A stretch of 33,487 nt of DNA, from the NCBI GenBank assembly GCA_016795155.1, contig JAEUIE010000011.1, forward strand, positions 1 to 33,487, written 5' to 3'. The translations under genes were made by a program, and so were the position numbers. The stretch comes from Planctomycetia bacterium (GTDB taxonomy: Bacteria; Planctomycetota; Planctomycetia; Gemmatales; HRBIN36). Of this stretch, positions 7,598-15,684 are shown one piece after another (position 1 is the stretch's first letter; the number at the start of each line of letters is the position of its first letter). The notes under the pieces were generated by a model. The model was not told the DNA's origin. It did not search any database and saw nothing but the letters and a program-made list of their open reading frames with translations.

Positions 7598-10243
7598 TTA
7601 CTTCTTCGGCGGCATCGTGCCCAGCACCTTCTTGCCATCGCCAAACTGACTGATTGTCCAGACATATGGTGTAGACTTGCTGTCATCCTTTTCACCAGTG
7701 ACGTTGACAATTTCAAACTGGTAGGGCTTGCCCCACGGATCGCTCACGGAACCTTCGTGGTATTTTTTCAGCGATTCAAGTGAGGCAGGCCAATGCCTGT
7801 TCGCCTGGTAGTAAATAGTGATCGCCAGTTTGATCCTCATTACGTCGCTTTGAGCAATAGCCTCCAAACTAGCTTCGCCGACCTTGATCAGCTCAGCATC
7901 TTCAAGAATTCGATATGTCGCTGGTCTTTCCGCATGTAGTTGCTTGAAAGCTGAAGCAAATGCTTCCTTGGCAGGTTCCATCTTTTCCTGGAACATCAGC
8001 ATCAGTCCTTTTTGCTGGTCGCTCGAAAGCTTTAACGATTTCATGACCTTGCTAATGTCTGCAAATTTCTTGTCAAGTTCCATGAAGCGTGGCTTGATTT
8101 TGCTTGCCGAAGCAAAGTCTGTTGCCTGGTTCATCAGCTTGGCCCCTTCGAGATAAATGCCATTCAGGTCCTTGATGGCATCCTGAGCTTTGGTCAGCTC
8201 GTCCTGTTCGCCAGCAGGTTTTTGCTCGGACTGTTTCTTACTCTGTAGTTCAGTGATTTTGCCCCGACTTTCGGCGACCGTTAGGTTGGAGGCATCCTCC
8301 TTCGAAGCGTCCCCAAGTCGGCGCATCATTTCAGGGGTTAGCTCTGTCACGCGTTGGCTTCCACTGAACAATTTGGGATCGATCTTGATTTTCAATTCGC
8401 CTGAATCATCTCCTATTGTCCTGGTGAAAGCCGAGTAAGCTGCTTCATAGGCAACCTCACGGGTGCGATGTTTTCCAGCCAGGATATCGGCTGTGATGGT
8501 GTCGTAGGCTTTTGCAAGGGACTTCATGCTGTTTTGCCAGGCCGGGGTAGTGCCCAACTCAGCGAAGACGCTGGCGGTGCGTAGCCACAACCGCCAGGAA
8601 TCGCCAAACCGGTGAGCCACGATTTTCCATTTTTCTTTAGTGCCCGTGGTCATCTTGGCTTCCACGTTCATGGTAACGACCTTGCCCAGGGATGTGTCAT
8701 AATCGAGCACGGTGAGAGTGCTTACCTGCTTCATCTGACCGCGCAGAAAGCCAGCGTCGATACCGAAAGGAAAGAACTCGTTCTTCTGGCCAAATTGCCG
8801 GTCCATGGCAGCCAACATTTTTTGCTTAGATTGTCCGACAGCTTTGGCGAGCGTGAAGCCCTCGTCATACAGGGTGTTGAATGGCCCCGCAGTCAACTTG
8901 ATGATGCAATCGAAATCGCCAGCCTTCAAGGCGTCTTCATACTGCTTGACAATATCCTGAATGGCCTTCTTGTCAGTGTCCGTCAATGCTTTACCTTCAT
9001 CCTTTTGCTTATACTGCAAAGGCACTGATGACGCATCACGAGAGAACAACTCGATAGCTTTAGCCTGAGCTAAGCGTTTGAACTGATCTTCTTTCGATGA
9101 ACTCTCCTGAATCTCATGCTTCACACCCTGTTGTGAAACAGACTGATAAGCTTTGAATGCAGCCTCCTTGACTGCTTCGCGCGAGGAATATTTACCATTC
9201 AATACGTCGCGGGCAACCTGTTGGTACAGTCCCGCGAGCTTGTCGAGTGTATTCTCGGCTGCCTTGGTCAGGATCACAGCCTCCTTGTTATCAGCCAACT
9301 GAATCCAGAGCTTCCATTGGTCATACTGTTTGCTCGCGATGATCTTCCAGGATTCAGATTTTCCTGTGGATAGCTCTGCCTCCACATAGAGTGTCACGCT
9401 CATCTTGCCTGCATTTTCAATGCTGCGAACCGTCAGAGCTTTGGTTCGCATCATCCGCTTTTGCAGTGTCTCATCATCGGAGCCGTAAGGAATGTTGTCG
9501 TCCTGGCGACCGAATTGACTGTCCATGGCAACAAGAATCAACCGTTTCGCATCGCCTACTTTGGCTAGAGCCAGCAGCGAGAAGCGGAGTTTAGTCTTTT
9601 CCGGTTCGGAGGTGAGTTTCAAGTACTGGTTAAGGTCGCCCGTCTTGAAGGCTGTTTCGTAGCCGCGAACCGCCTGTTCAAGGGCCTGCTTGTCAGCTTC
9701 AGTGAACGATGGCGACAGGACGGCTGGCTGATTGAAATCTGCATACAACACCTTGCGGCGTTCTGCTGATACGGCACCGGGCAAGGCAAGTTTCAAATCC
9801 TTCACGACTTCTTCAATTTTAAAGAAACCTTCCATCCGATAGCATTCCGTGAGTGCATCCGTTCTGGGCTCGATAATGCTTACGGTGGGATAAACAGTCA
9901 GCTTCAAATGAGATGCCATTCGTCGGGCATACTCGTCCTCATGTGCAAACCCCTTGGCAAAAATGGCTTTACCTTTGAACATCAGCAATTCCTTGCTGTT
10001 GAGCACTACCTGGAAATCATTGCTGAGGTTGCGTTGGTTTTCATAGCGGTCTTTGGGATTAGCGAGAAAGACCACAACCAGAGGCATCTCCTCTTCCACA
10101 GCTTTCACGAAGGCATCGAGAGTATTCAATTCCCATTGAATGTGATTGGGCTCAGCTTTGGCTTGAGGTTTGTCATCAGCGCGAATCGTGCCAGTGCAGG
10201 CAGAAATAATGATGAGGCTGAGATATCGAATGCAGGGTTTCAT
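7598..10243 (-). CDS. large exported protein: thioredoxin-fold-like N-terminus, duplicated middle domain, pseudopilin-like C-terminus
   Basis: 881 aa, function unknown. A signal peptide at the start contains a possible lipobox (IIISACTG). Residues about 40-150 look like a thioredoxin fold (VVVFLANP, later LTVYPTVSIIEP) but lack a CxxC, so redox activity is unlikely. A domain of about 170 residues then occurs twice, at about 180-355 and 430-600; compare AMDSQFGRQDDNIPYG with AMDRQFGQKNEFFPFG, and SWKIIASKQYDQWKLWI with KWKIVAHRFGDSWRLWL. The last 50 residues (SDPWGKPYQF, PYVWTISQFGDGKKVLG) match the end of the gene at 5832. GGGAG lies eight bases before the ATG. The family appears planctomycete-specific, but I cannot check that here. 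Confidence 0.85.
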   Translation of the reverse strand: MKPCIRYLSLIIISACTGTIRADDKPQAKAEPNHIQWELNTLDAFVKAVEEEMPLVVVFLANPKDRYENQRNLSNDFQVVLNSKELLMFKGKAIFAKGFAHEDEYARRMASHLKLTVYPTVSIIEPRTDALTECYRMEGFFKIEEVVKDLKLALPGAVSAERRKVLYADFNQPAVLSPSFTEADKQALEQAVRGYETAFKTGDLNQYLKLTSEPEKTKLRFSLLALAKVGDAKRLILVAMDSQFGRQDDNIPYGSDDETLQKRMMRTKALTVRSIENAGKMSVTLYVEAELSTGKSESWKIIASKQYDQWKLWIQLADNKEAVILTKAAENTLDKLAGLYQQVARDVLNGKYSSREAVKEAAFKAYQSVSQQGVKHEIQESSSKEDQFKRLAQAKAIELFSRDASSVPLQYKQKDEGKALTDTDKKAIQDIVKQYEDALKAGDFDCIIKLTAGPFNTLYDEGFTLAKAVGQSKQKMLAAMDRQFGQKNEFFPFGIDAGFLRGQMKQVSTLTVLDYDTSLGKVVTMNVEAKMTTGTKEKWKIVAHRFGDSWRLWLRTASVFAELGTTPAWQNSMKSLAKAYDTITADILAGKHRTREVAYEAAYSAFTRTIGDDSGELKIKIDPKLFSGSQRVTELTPEMMRRLGDASKEDASNLTVAESRGKITELQSKKQSEQKPAGEQDELTKAQDAIKDLNGIYLEGAKLMNQATDFASASKIKPRFMELDKKFADISKVMKSLKLSSDQQKGLMLMFQEKMEPAKEAFASAFKQLHAERPATYRILEDAELIKVGEASLEAIAQSDVMRIKLAITIYYQANRHWPASLESLKKYHEGSVSDPWGKPYQFEIVNVTGEKDDSKSTPYVWTISQFGDGKKVLGTMPPKK

Positions 10244-10260
10244 GGCTGATCTCCCGAGTT

Positions 10261-10303
10261 ACTCCCTTCTCCCATGGTGAGAGAGGGGTTGGGGTGAGGG
10301 GGT
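10261..10303. repeat. REP-like CT/AG-rich intergenic element
   Basis: The stretch runs CCCTTCTCCC, ATGG, TGAGAGAGGGG and then TTGGGGTGAGGGGG, the layout of a common bacterial intergenic repeat with an imperfect hairpin and a G-rich tail. It fills most of the gap between the stop at 10310 and the ribosome binding site of the 881-aa gene, so it will be transcribed as part of that leader. Confidence 0.6.
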
Positions 10304-10309
10304 ATTTTT

Positions 10310-10609
10310 TCAGACGCTTTCAGTAGTGTTGTTTCTTTGGAAGTTGAACACCATCCAGAGGAAGCCGATGGTAAGGACTCCACCCGACTTGCAATGGGTG
10401 GTTGCTGAACCAAAAAAGTACGAATGGTATTTCATCGCTGAGGTCTTGATGTAGGGTGCACGCTCACCTAGTGCTTCCTCTTCCATGGTGGGGATGCCTG
10501 TGGTCGTCGCCAGCTTTCCGCTATGCCGATCCTGTGAAGGGTTAGAAATCGCGAATATCAATAACACGAATGCTATCCCCAGAATGAACTGGCTGAAGTG
10601 TTTTTTCAT
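10310..10609 (-). CDS. small membrane protein, function unknown
   Basis: 99 aa with a hydrophobic helix at residues about 7-22 (FILGIAFVLLIFAIS) and a second near the C-terminus (VLTIGFLWMVFNF). It has a polar central part and Cys92-type residues only sparsely. The ATG overlaps the stop of the preceding gene by four bases (ATGA) and GGAG lies eight bases upstream, so the two are translationally coupled and probably act together. I do not recognise a family. Confidence 0.75.
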   Translation of the reverse strand: MKKHFSQFILGIAFVLLIFAISNPSQDRHSGKLATTTGIPTMEEEALGERAPYIKTSAMKYHSYFFGSATTHCKSGGVLTIGFLWMVFNFQRNNTTESV

Positions 10610-11151
10610 GTCAAGTCTCCACCCAGTGTTCGTGACAGGAACTTCATTACACTGGCGCCTTCTCGGAGCGAGCGAGCAACGATCTCTGCTTTTTCATTTC
10701 CAAACTCCAGTTGCCAGGCTGTGGTAACCGGAACGTGATTGATCCTCTTCGTCAGTTTGGTGACTAGCGTAATACTGATCCACGAATGGTAGCTTCCATT
10801 CCGGAGGGTGATGCCTTGCATGTCCAGTCGCCTGGGAAAGCGGCGTGAAGCAAGCCAGAAGAACAAGCCGAAAGTCCCGAAAGTAATGATGCCGAAACCG
10901 AACATCATCACCAGGTAATTCAAGCTCAGGTGAACATCAAAACCGTTCTGCAGTTCCGATTCCGAAACAGCTCGATAAGCCAGCTTCCGTGAAGACCTCC
11001 ACACAACGCCTGCCACAACTAAACCAATGGCGAGAATGATCACTGCAACCACATCCATGTGAGCGCTGAAGAAGGAATGCAAGGCAAGCCATGTCAGCAC
11101 AAACACCGTGAGGATTCCACTGACCAGACCTAAGACAATGCGTCCAAACAT
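10606..11151 (-). CDS. membrane protein with PH-like C-terminal domain, function unknown
   Basis: 181 aa. Three hydrophobic helices are visible at about residues 4-27, 33-50 and 75-103, followed by a soluble C-terminus of about 75 residues rich in short beta strands (LDMQGITLRNG, WISITLVTKLTKR, WQLEFGNEKAEIVARSL) and a final helix. This resembles bacterial membrane proteins with a PH-like domain, but I am not certain. GAGGA lies 11 bases before the ATG. It is followed with a four-base overlap by the 99-aa membrane protein. Confidence 0.8.
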   Translation of the reverse strand: MFGRIVLGLVSGILTVFVLTWLALHSFFSAHMDVVAVIILAIGLVVAGVVWRSSRKLAYRAVSESELQNGFDVHLSLNYLVMMFGFGIITFGTFGLFFWLASRRFPRRLDMQGITLRNGSYHSWISITLVTKLTKRINHVPVTTAWQLEFGNEKAEIVARSLREGASVMKFLSRTLGGDLT

Positions 11152-11177
11152 GATGGCTTGTGTCCTCGCGTTTGAGA

Positions 11178-11795
11178 TCAGTTATTGACCTTGCTGGTTG
11201 AAGGATTAATCTTCAGCAGTGCACCACTGGCTGCTTGACGAACTTCTTTATCTTCATCCTGCAAGAGCTTCTGCAAAGCAACCGTGCTGCTTTCAGCATC
11301 AGTTCCCATAAGCCCCAGCAAAGTTGCAGATCCCCAGCGAATGCTCTTCTTGGAGTTGCTCAAGCCTTGAACCACTTTGCTTAATACCGGCTTGCCGTTT
11401 TTGTGAAGTTCCAGAAGTGTATCCACCTCTCTGCCGGTGGCATTCATGCAATTGACTATGGCCTGAACAGCCTCTTCTGTTCCGATGTGTTTCAGAGCCC
11501 AAAGGCAGTTCTCGCTGGCGTGTAATTTGCCTTCCAAGGTTTTCTTCATGAGTGCGTCGATGGCAGGTGAAGCATCCGGGCCAAGCCGGGCAAGCAGCCG
11601 AGTCGCGCGCATGCAGATGATTTTGTCATCACTGCCAACAGCAGTGATCGCATGAGGCAGAACTGCCTTCCCGGCCCTATGCAGTTCGATTAATGCATCA
11701 ACCCGCCAATCGGTTGCGACAGATGCATCAGAATCTTCAAGAGCTTTGAATATTGCTGGCACTGCTTCATCCACCTGCCAGTATGCAAGCAACAT
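11178..11795 (-). CDS. HEAT-repeat protein, downstream fragment after in-frame TGA
   Basis: 205 aa of HEAT-type repeats (for example RATRLLARLGPDASPAIDAL and GSATLLGLMGTDAESSTVAL). It is in the same frame as the gene at 11808-12389; only a TGA (11808-11810) and four more codons separate them. The joined reading, AVAWRGPD-stop-RAPCMLLAYWQVDEAVPAI, runs smoothly through one HEAT repeat. The ATG at 11795 has no ribosome binding site, so this half is probably poorly translated by itself. It most likely belongs to a single broken 403-codon gene. Confidence 0.65.
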   Translation of the reverse strand: MLLAYWQVDEAVPAIFKALEDSDASVATDWRVDALIELHRAGKAVLPHAITAVGSDDKIICMRATRLLARLGPDASPAIDALMKKTLEGKLHASENCLWALKHIGTEEAVQAIVNCMNATGREVDTLLELHKNGKPVLSKVVQGLSNSKKSIRWGSATLLGLMGTDAESSTVALQKLLQDEDKEVRQAASGALLKINPSTSKVNN

Positions 11796-11807
11796 GCAAG
11801 GTGCTCT

Positions 11808-12389
11808 TCAATCAGGCCCACGCCAGGCAACCGCTTCCAACAACGATGGAACAGCGACTTTCGCCTTCGGCCCAATGGCCCCTAATATGTTGATTGCCAA
11901 TTGTTGATGCCGTTCTGTTAATCGCCACTTTCCGAGCAAAGGCAGAAGCTGTGGAACGGCTTTCTCAGCAAGTGGCCCCATCTTAAAAAGGATCTCGCCT
12001 GACCTTCTGCGGAAATCTTCGTTTTTGGAATCGATATTCAGTTCTGCAAATGTTTCTGCCAGCACTGGAACGGCTTCGCTTGCAGACGCGCCCATTTCCA
12101 CCAGAGCCTTCGATGCTTCTATGCGAAACGCATCATAATAATCACCTTTTTTGGTCACGATCTCCACAAGCATGGGCACGGCATCAGAACCACCCTGGCA
12201 TAACTGTCTGAAATCCTCCCAATCCCACTTACCTTCTACATCGTTCCAGTTACTCATCGGCTTGCCAGCAATGAACTGTTCACCACGCAGCCAACCCACC
12301 AATGGATATCGCACGCCCGGTAGCAGCAGCAATGCTCCAGCGAACAGTGTCAGCAATGCAATGGAGATTACAAGAGTTCGTTTGGACAC
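11808..12389 (-). CDS. membrane-anchored HEAT-repeat protein, upstream fragment
   Basis: About 193 aa if started at the GTG (12389). A hydrophobic helix follows (LVISIALLTLFAGALLLLPG), then HEAT-type helices (RIEASKALVEMGASASEAVP, KMGPLAEKAVPQLLPLLG). HEAT repeats form curved helical scaffolds for protein binding; the partner is unknown. Upstream of the GTG is only a weak GGTGG; the longer frame from 12461 adds an N-terminus that overlaps the upstream gene. The frame ends at a TGA in mid-repeat and continues directly into 11178-11795, so the pair is probably a disrupted gene, or a sequencing error mimics a stop. Confidence 0.7.
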   Translation of the reverse strand: MSKRTLVISIALLTLFAGALLLLPGVRYPLVGWLRGEQFIAGKPMSNWNDVEGKWDWEDFRQLCQGGSDAVPMLVEIVTKKGDYYDAFRIEASKALVEMGASASEAVPVLAETFAELNIDSKNEDFRRRSGEILFKMGPLAEKAVPQLLPLLGKWRLTERHQQLAINILGAIGPKAKVAVPSLLEAVAWRGPD

Positions 12390-12415
12390 GTTACACCACC
12401 ATGAATAACAGGGTC

Positions 12416-13000
12416 TTACAAGCTGGAAGCAGATTGCGATTGAGTGCTGGAGCGGAACCACGATATGAAGATGACAACCAGGCTGATGAAGCCAAACAAC
12501 AGCGAAATGGTTTTGGCGAACCAGAGAATCATGACGACTTTCTGCCCATGGTATTGCACACTTTCGTTATCTACTCTGCCTGTTTTGGCATCGCCAAAGA
12601 CGTGCACGCTGTAATCATCAGGCAGATAGGTCACCGGAAAGGTGCTGCTTTTCTTCGAAAAATAGTCGGTGTTGGGCGGCGTGCGACCTGATTCAAAATA
12701 CTTGGTATCTCCATCCACTTTGAAGCAATACTTGAACGTCGTGTAACCGCCTCGACCACCAACTCGCACAGCTAGCGTCTGTCCCGTCAATTCAGCGGTT
12801 GTCACGATGCCTTCTTCATGAAGCTGCTCCAGGGCACTGTCTCGCGTAAAGCGTAGTGCAAGGTATTCCACCACAAAAATCGCACCGATGACCAGTGCCA
12901 GGGTGAAGATCGATTTGAAGAGCCAAACGGTATCGTTCTCAACTTTCGTTGGAAGTTCTTCAGTAGGTGCAGAAGAAAAGTGCTGCTGAGAAAGGCTCAT
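12416..13000 (-). CDS. DUF3592-like membrane protein
   Basis: 194 aa. It has a hydrophobic segment at residues about 32-52 and a second near the C-terminus (VVMILWFAKTISLLFGFISL). Between them is a soluble beta-rich domain with a pattern like DUF3592 proteins: GIVTTAELTGQ, a YTTFKYCFKVDG strand pair, then FPVTYLPDDYSVHVFGD. The role of that family is not known to me. I chose the ATG at 13000 (MSLSQQHF), with CTGGAG about ten bases upstream; the frame extends to 13183 but that part overlaps the promoter-like motif. Its own upstream motif (13038-13068) suggests regulation by the nearby ECF sigma factor. Confidence 0.8.
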   Translation of the reverse strand: MSLSQQHFSSAPTEELPTKVENDTVWLFKSIFTLALVIGAIFVVEYLALRFTRDSALEQLHEEGIVTTAELTGQTLAVRVGGRGGYTTFKYCFKVDGDTKYFESGRTPPNTDYFSKKSSTFPVTYLPDDYSVHVFGDAKTGRVDNESVQYHGQKVVMILWFAKTISLLFGFISLVVIFISWFRSSTQSQSASSL

Positions 13001-13037
13001 GAGATGGACTCCAGAAGCTAACGATTGACTTCTGGAA

Positions 13038-13068
13038 TGAAAATGCGCGAGAAACTGAATCCTTTCAA
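13038..13068 (-). promoter_or_regulatory. ECF-type promoter candidate, copy A
   Basis: Read on the minus strand: TTGAAAGG, seven variable bases, TTCTCGCGCATTTTCA. The same two boxes with the same seven-base spacer occur before the LRR gene (14269-14299). This copy ends 37 bases before the ATG of the DUF3592-like gene. The spacing and GC-rich downstream box fit a promoter used by an alternative sigma factor. Confidence 0.65.
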
Positions 13069-13179
13069 TAATTCTCCCAAAAGTGCTTACAATCAGGCAG
13101 GCCGACGTAACTATTTGATGGATAAGAAGATCTGGTTCGGCAACACCAGTAGTGGATTTGAACCGTAAAACTGTATGAA

Positions 13180-14232
13180 TCACTTTTTGAGTGATTTCAA
13201 TAGCCCCTGGATATTCATGGCAGGATCGCTGGTGATTCGCAGGTTCGGACAGGCCTTTCTCAGTTCATCGACACCCTGCGGAGTGACTGCTGTGCCATTC
13301 AGAGAGAGATTTTCCAGTTCTTTGAACTGAGGGATTATCTTTAAGGCTTTGTCGGATATCTTGGGGCATCTAAACAGTAGCAACGACTGGAGATGCTCTA
13401 TCTCCTTGAGTGATTCAATACCAGCAGCAGTCACCTGAGTTTCACTCAGATCGAGGCTGGTCAACTTCTTGCATGCTGCAAGTTCGCTGAGGCCTTCGTC
13501 ATGAACAGCTGAACGACGAAGGTCAAGGTATACCAGATTGTTTAAGGCAGCGACATCCTTCAACCCAGCACTGTTTACCTGAGTGCAAGCGAGTCGCAGT
13601 GTAGTGAGCTTCGTGAATCCCTTCAACTGCTTAAGCCCCCAATTGGTGACCCTGGTTCCATCGAGAGAAAGAGATTCCAGTTGTTTCATTTTTTGCAGAT
13701 GCTTGAGCCCTTCGTCGGTAACTCGCGTGCCGTAAGTTTCTAATGGGTGGGCGCCAAGCATGAGCGAGCGCATCTTTTGAAGGTTGGCGATTTCCTTGAT
13801 CCCCTCATCGCTTATGTCCGTAATACATAGGTTTAATTCTTCGAGATTCACCAGTTTACCAATACTCTTCATCGCTGCATCGGTAATGGGCGCCCGATCG
13901 AGATTAAGAAAAGCCAGCTGTTGCAATCCAGCTAATTCATTTATGACTTCATCGGTCATCTCACTTTTCTTAGGCCAGCGAGAAGACACTTCCAATGATC
14001 GAAGTTGAGGGAAAACCTTCATTTGCTTGAGTAACGAGGCTGGCGCTTTTGAAAGGATGATGTTGATACCGATAATCGGCTTACCCTGAGCATTTTCATC
14101 CCGTTCTATGCTGGCCCCATGTTTCACCAGTTCTTCGAGCACCTTGTCGTGTGATTCATCTGCATGCAAAGCAACAGGAAAAAAAAGCAGTACCAGGGCG
14201 ACAAGTGACAAACTGCGCACAACAGCATGCAT
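13180..14232 (-). CDS. exported leucine-rich-repeat protein
   Basis: About 350 aa. A signal peptide (VVRSLSLVALVLLFFPVALHA) is followed by a run of roughly ten LRR units of the ribonuclease-inhibitor-like type; examples are LAFLNLDRAPITDAAMKSIG, LEELNLCITDISDEGIKEIA and LTSLDLSETQVTAAGIESL. LRR proteins of this kind serve as binding scaffolds; the ligand is unknown. I preferred the ATG at 14232 because AAGGA lies eight bases upstream. The ATG at 14241 sits directly on the AAGG and is less likely. A promoter-like motif lies 36 bases upstream, between this gene and the sigma factor. Confidence 0.85.
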   Translation of the reverse strand: MHAVVRSLSLVALVLLFFPVALHADESHDKVLEELVKHGASIERDENAQGKPIIGINIILSKAPASLLKQMKVFPQLRSLEVSSRWPKKSEMTDEVINELAGLQQLAFLNLDRAPITDAAMKSIGKLVNLEELNLCITDISDEGIKEIANLQKMRSLMLGAHPLETYGTRVTDEGLKHLQKMKQLESLSLDGTRVTNWGLKQLKGFTKLTTLRLACTQVNSAGLKDVAALNNLVYLDLRRSAVHDEGLSELAACKKLTSLDLSETQVTAAGIESLKEIEHLQSLLLFRCPKISDKALKIIPQFKELENLSLNGTAVTPQGVDELRKACPNLRITSDPAMNIQGLLKSLKK

Positions 14233-14268
14233 GTAGATCATCCTTGCTCGAATGAACGAATACCGTTT

Positions 14269-14299
14269 TGAAAATGCGCGAGAACGAAGAACCTTTCAA
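14269..14299 (-). promoter_or_regulatory. ECF-type promoter candidate, copy B
   Basis: Read on the minus strand: TTGAAAGG, seven variable bases, TTCTCGCGCATTTTCA. It matches copy A (13038-13068) in both boxes and in spacing, while the spacers and flanks differ. It ends 36 bases before the preferred LRR start and lies just downstream of the ECF sigma gene. Confidence 0.65.
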
Positions 14300-14311
14300 C
14301 TGACTGCATAA

Positions 14312-14899
14312 TTAATCAAGCAGCCCCTGGCTTAATTCGCGTAACCTTTTGAGCACACGAGACTTGGCAATCAATACCGCATTAACGCTTAGTTCCATGG
14401 CCTGAGCAGTTTCACGGGCTGAAACGCCTTCAACTACCTGTCGTCGAAACGCCTGCCAGGTGGCCGGAGAAAACTCTGTTTCCATTTGAATCAGCAGTTG
14501 CTCAGCTACATGAGCATCATGCTCTCGATCCCACTGCAGGCTTAAGGGGCTTTGCGAATCAGCCAATTGTTCAAGTGCACCCAGGAAGGCCCCCTCATCC
14601 GTTTCCGAAACAGGTCGTTTTTGTCGCCACATCAACCGCAACCGGTTCACCGTCGTCGTTCTCAGCCAGGCACGAAATGCACCAGTGCGCTGTGAATGTT
14701 CAAATTGATTCAATTTGTTGAAAACCGTCAGCAACACGTCTTGAACAATGTCATCCATGTCCGATTCTGAACGGGAATGCGTTTTCAACCACTTGCGAAT
14801 GAGCGGCTGATAGATGGCTGCAAACCGGTTCCACGCCTGGTCATCAGGCGATTGACAGAGCCTTTCCAGCAAACTCAACGATGTTATCTTGGATGTCAT
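14312..14899 (-). CDS. RNA polymerase sigma factor, ECF subfamily
   Basis: 195 aa with the two-domain ECF layout. Region 2 is at about residues 25-95 (RFAAIYQPLIRKWL, then MDDIVQDVLLTVFNKL and RAWLRTTTVNRLRLMWR). Region 4 is at about 135-190 (ATWQAFRRQVVEGVSARETA, then ELSVNAVLIAKSRVLKRL). It recruits RNA polymerase to a specific set of promoters. No separate anti-sigma gene is adjacent, but a kinase with an anti-sigma-like zinc motif lies on the same strand. AAGG sits six bases before the ATG. The two motif copies just downstream are probable targets. Subfamily assignment would need a profile search. Confidence 0.92.
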   Translation of the reverse strand: MTSKITSLSLLERLCQSPDDQAWNRFAAIYQPLIRKWLKTHSRSESDMDDIVQDVLLTVFNKLNQFEHSQRTGAFRAWLRTTTVNRLRLMWRQKRPVSETDEGAFLGALEQLADSQSPLSLQWDREHDAHVAEQLLIQMETEFSPATWQAFRRQVVEGVSARETAQAMELSVNAVLIAKSRVLKRLRELSQGLLD

Positions 14900-15684
14900 G
14901 CAGCCTTATCTTGATGGGATTCAAGTGACTTATTGAGAAATCGATTTTTCTTTTGCAGTGATGCCATAGCTATTATATTTCTTTCAATCATAATAAACGA
15001 TCGCGTATGCTTGAAATCAGTGCGTGCTCAAATCCCTGACACCCTTCCTATATTAAAAATACAGGAACTCTTGGGAAGGAACATGAATGCCTCGGCGAGA
15101 GGAATGAGCACGACATTTCATCTGGATGCGTGTAATCCTCGTGCAGATGAATTTCCGACTTAAAATCTTGAATTGACACCGGGTTAATTGATTAATTTGT
15201 GACGCCTTCCCGTGAAGATTATCATGAATGCCCGTTTGAATGATCCAGATGAATCGCAGAAATGATGCGGATGGGCTACACCTTCTTACCAAACCAAAAC
15301 GGCAAATCTAAGAATAAATCCATGAATTTTTGTCTGGTAACTCTATGTACCAGCAAACATACTGCTTCATATTCTTAAGCGTAAAGTTGATGTCGTTTGT
15401 CGGAAAAAAATGGAAATATTTTCGCTGCATTAGTTCTCCGGGAACCCCAACACCACAGCAGCGAAACAGCAGTAAAATGCGACACCCTAAAACCGCGTAA
15501 AACCCCTAGATTTCTCGAGGTTTTTGAAAACGCGTGATACGTTTTGAGACGGTTTTCACCCTTTTTCCGACCAGCCCTCTACTAACTGTTTTTTACTAAC
15601 ACCATTATCAGCCACTCTCTGCGATTGCACCACTCCATAACCATGCCATTTTTAGTCGCAATAAGCGCTGGTTAACATCCAATT
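14900..15684. other. long intergenic region between host genes and mobile element
   Basis: 785 bases without a supportable gene; the ORFs at 14933-15163 and 15053-15292 lack ribosome binding sites and protein-like composition. It contains the sigma factor promoter region (A+T-rich around 14,930-15,000) and, at 15489-15556, a dense set of palindromic words. The left border of the integrated element probably lies in the second half of this stretch, but I cannot place it. Confidence 0.5.
15489..15556. repeat. nested palindromic block near the left end of the element
   Basis: AAAACCG (15489-15495) pairs with CGGTTTT (15550-15556). Inside are AAAACG/CGTTTT (15527-15532 with 15540-15545) and an imperfect AAAACCCC/GAGGTTTTT pair. 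On the minus strand it reads as variants of ACGCGTTTT and ACGCGGTTTT. It could be a terminator region for the leftward operon, an attachment site flank or a replication site. Confidence 0.45.

Noticed and set aside
15053-15292. ORFs in the gap after the sigma factor
   Set aside because: No start site, no protein-like composition, overlapping in both strands.
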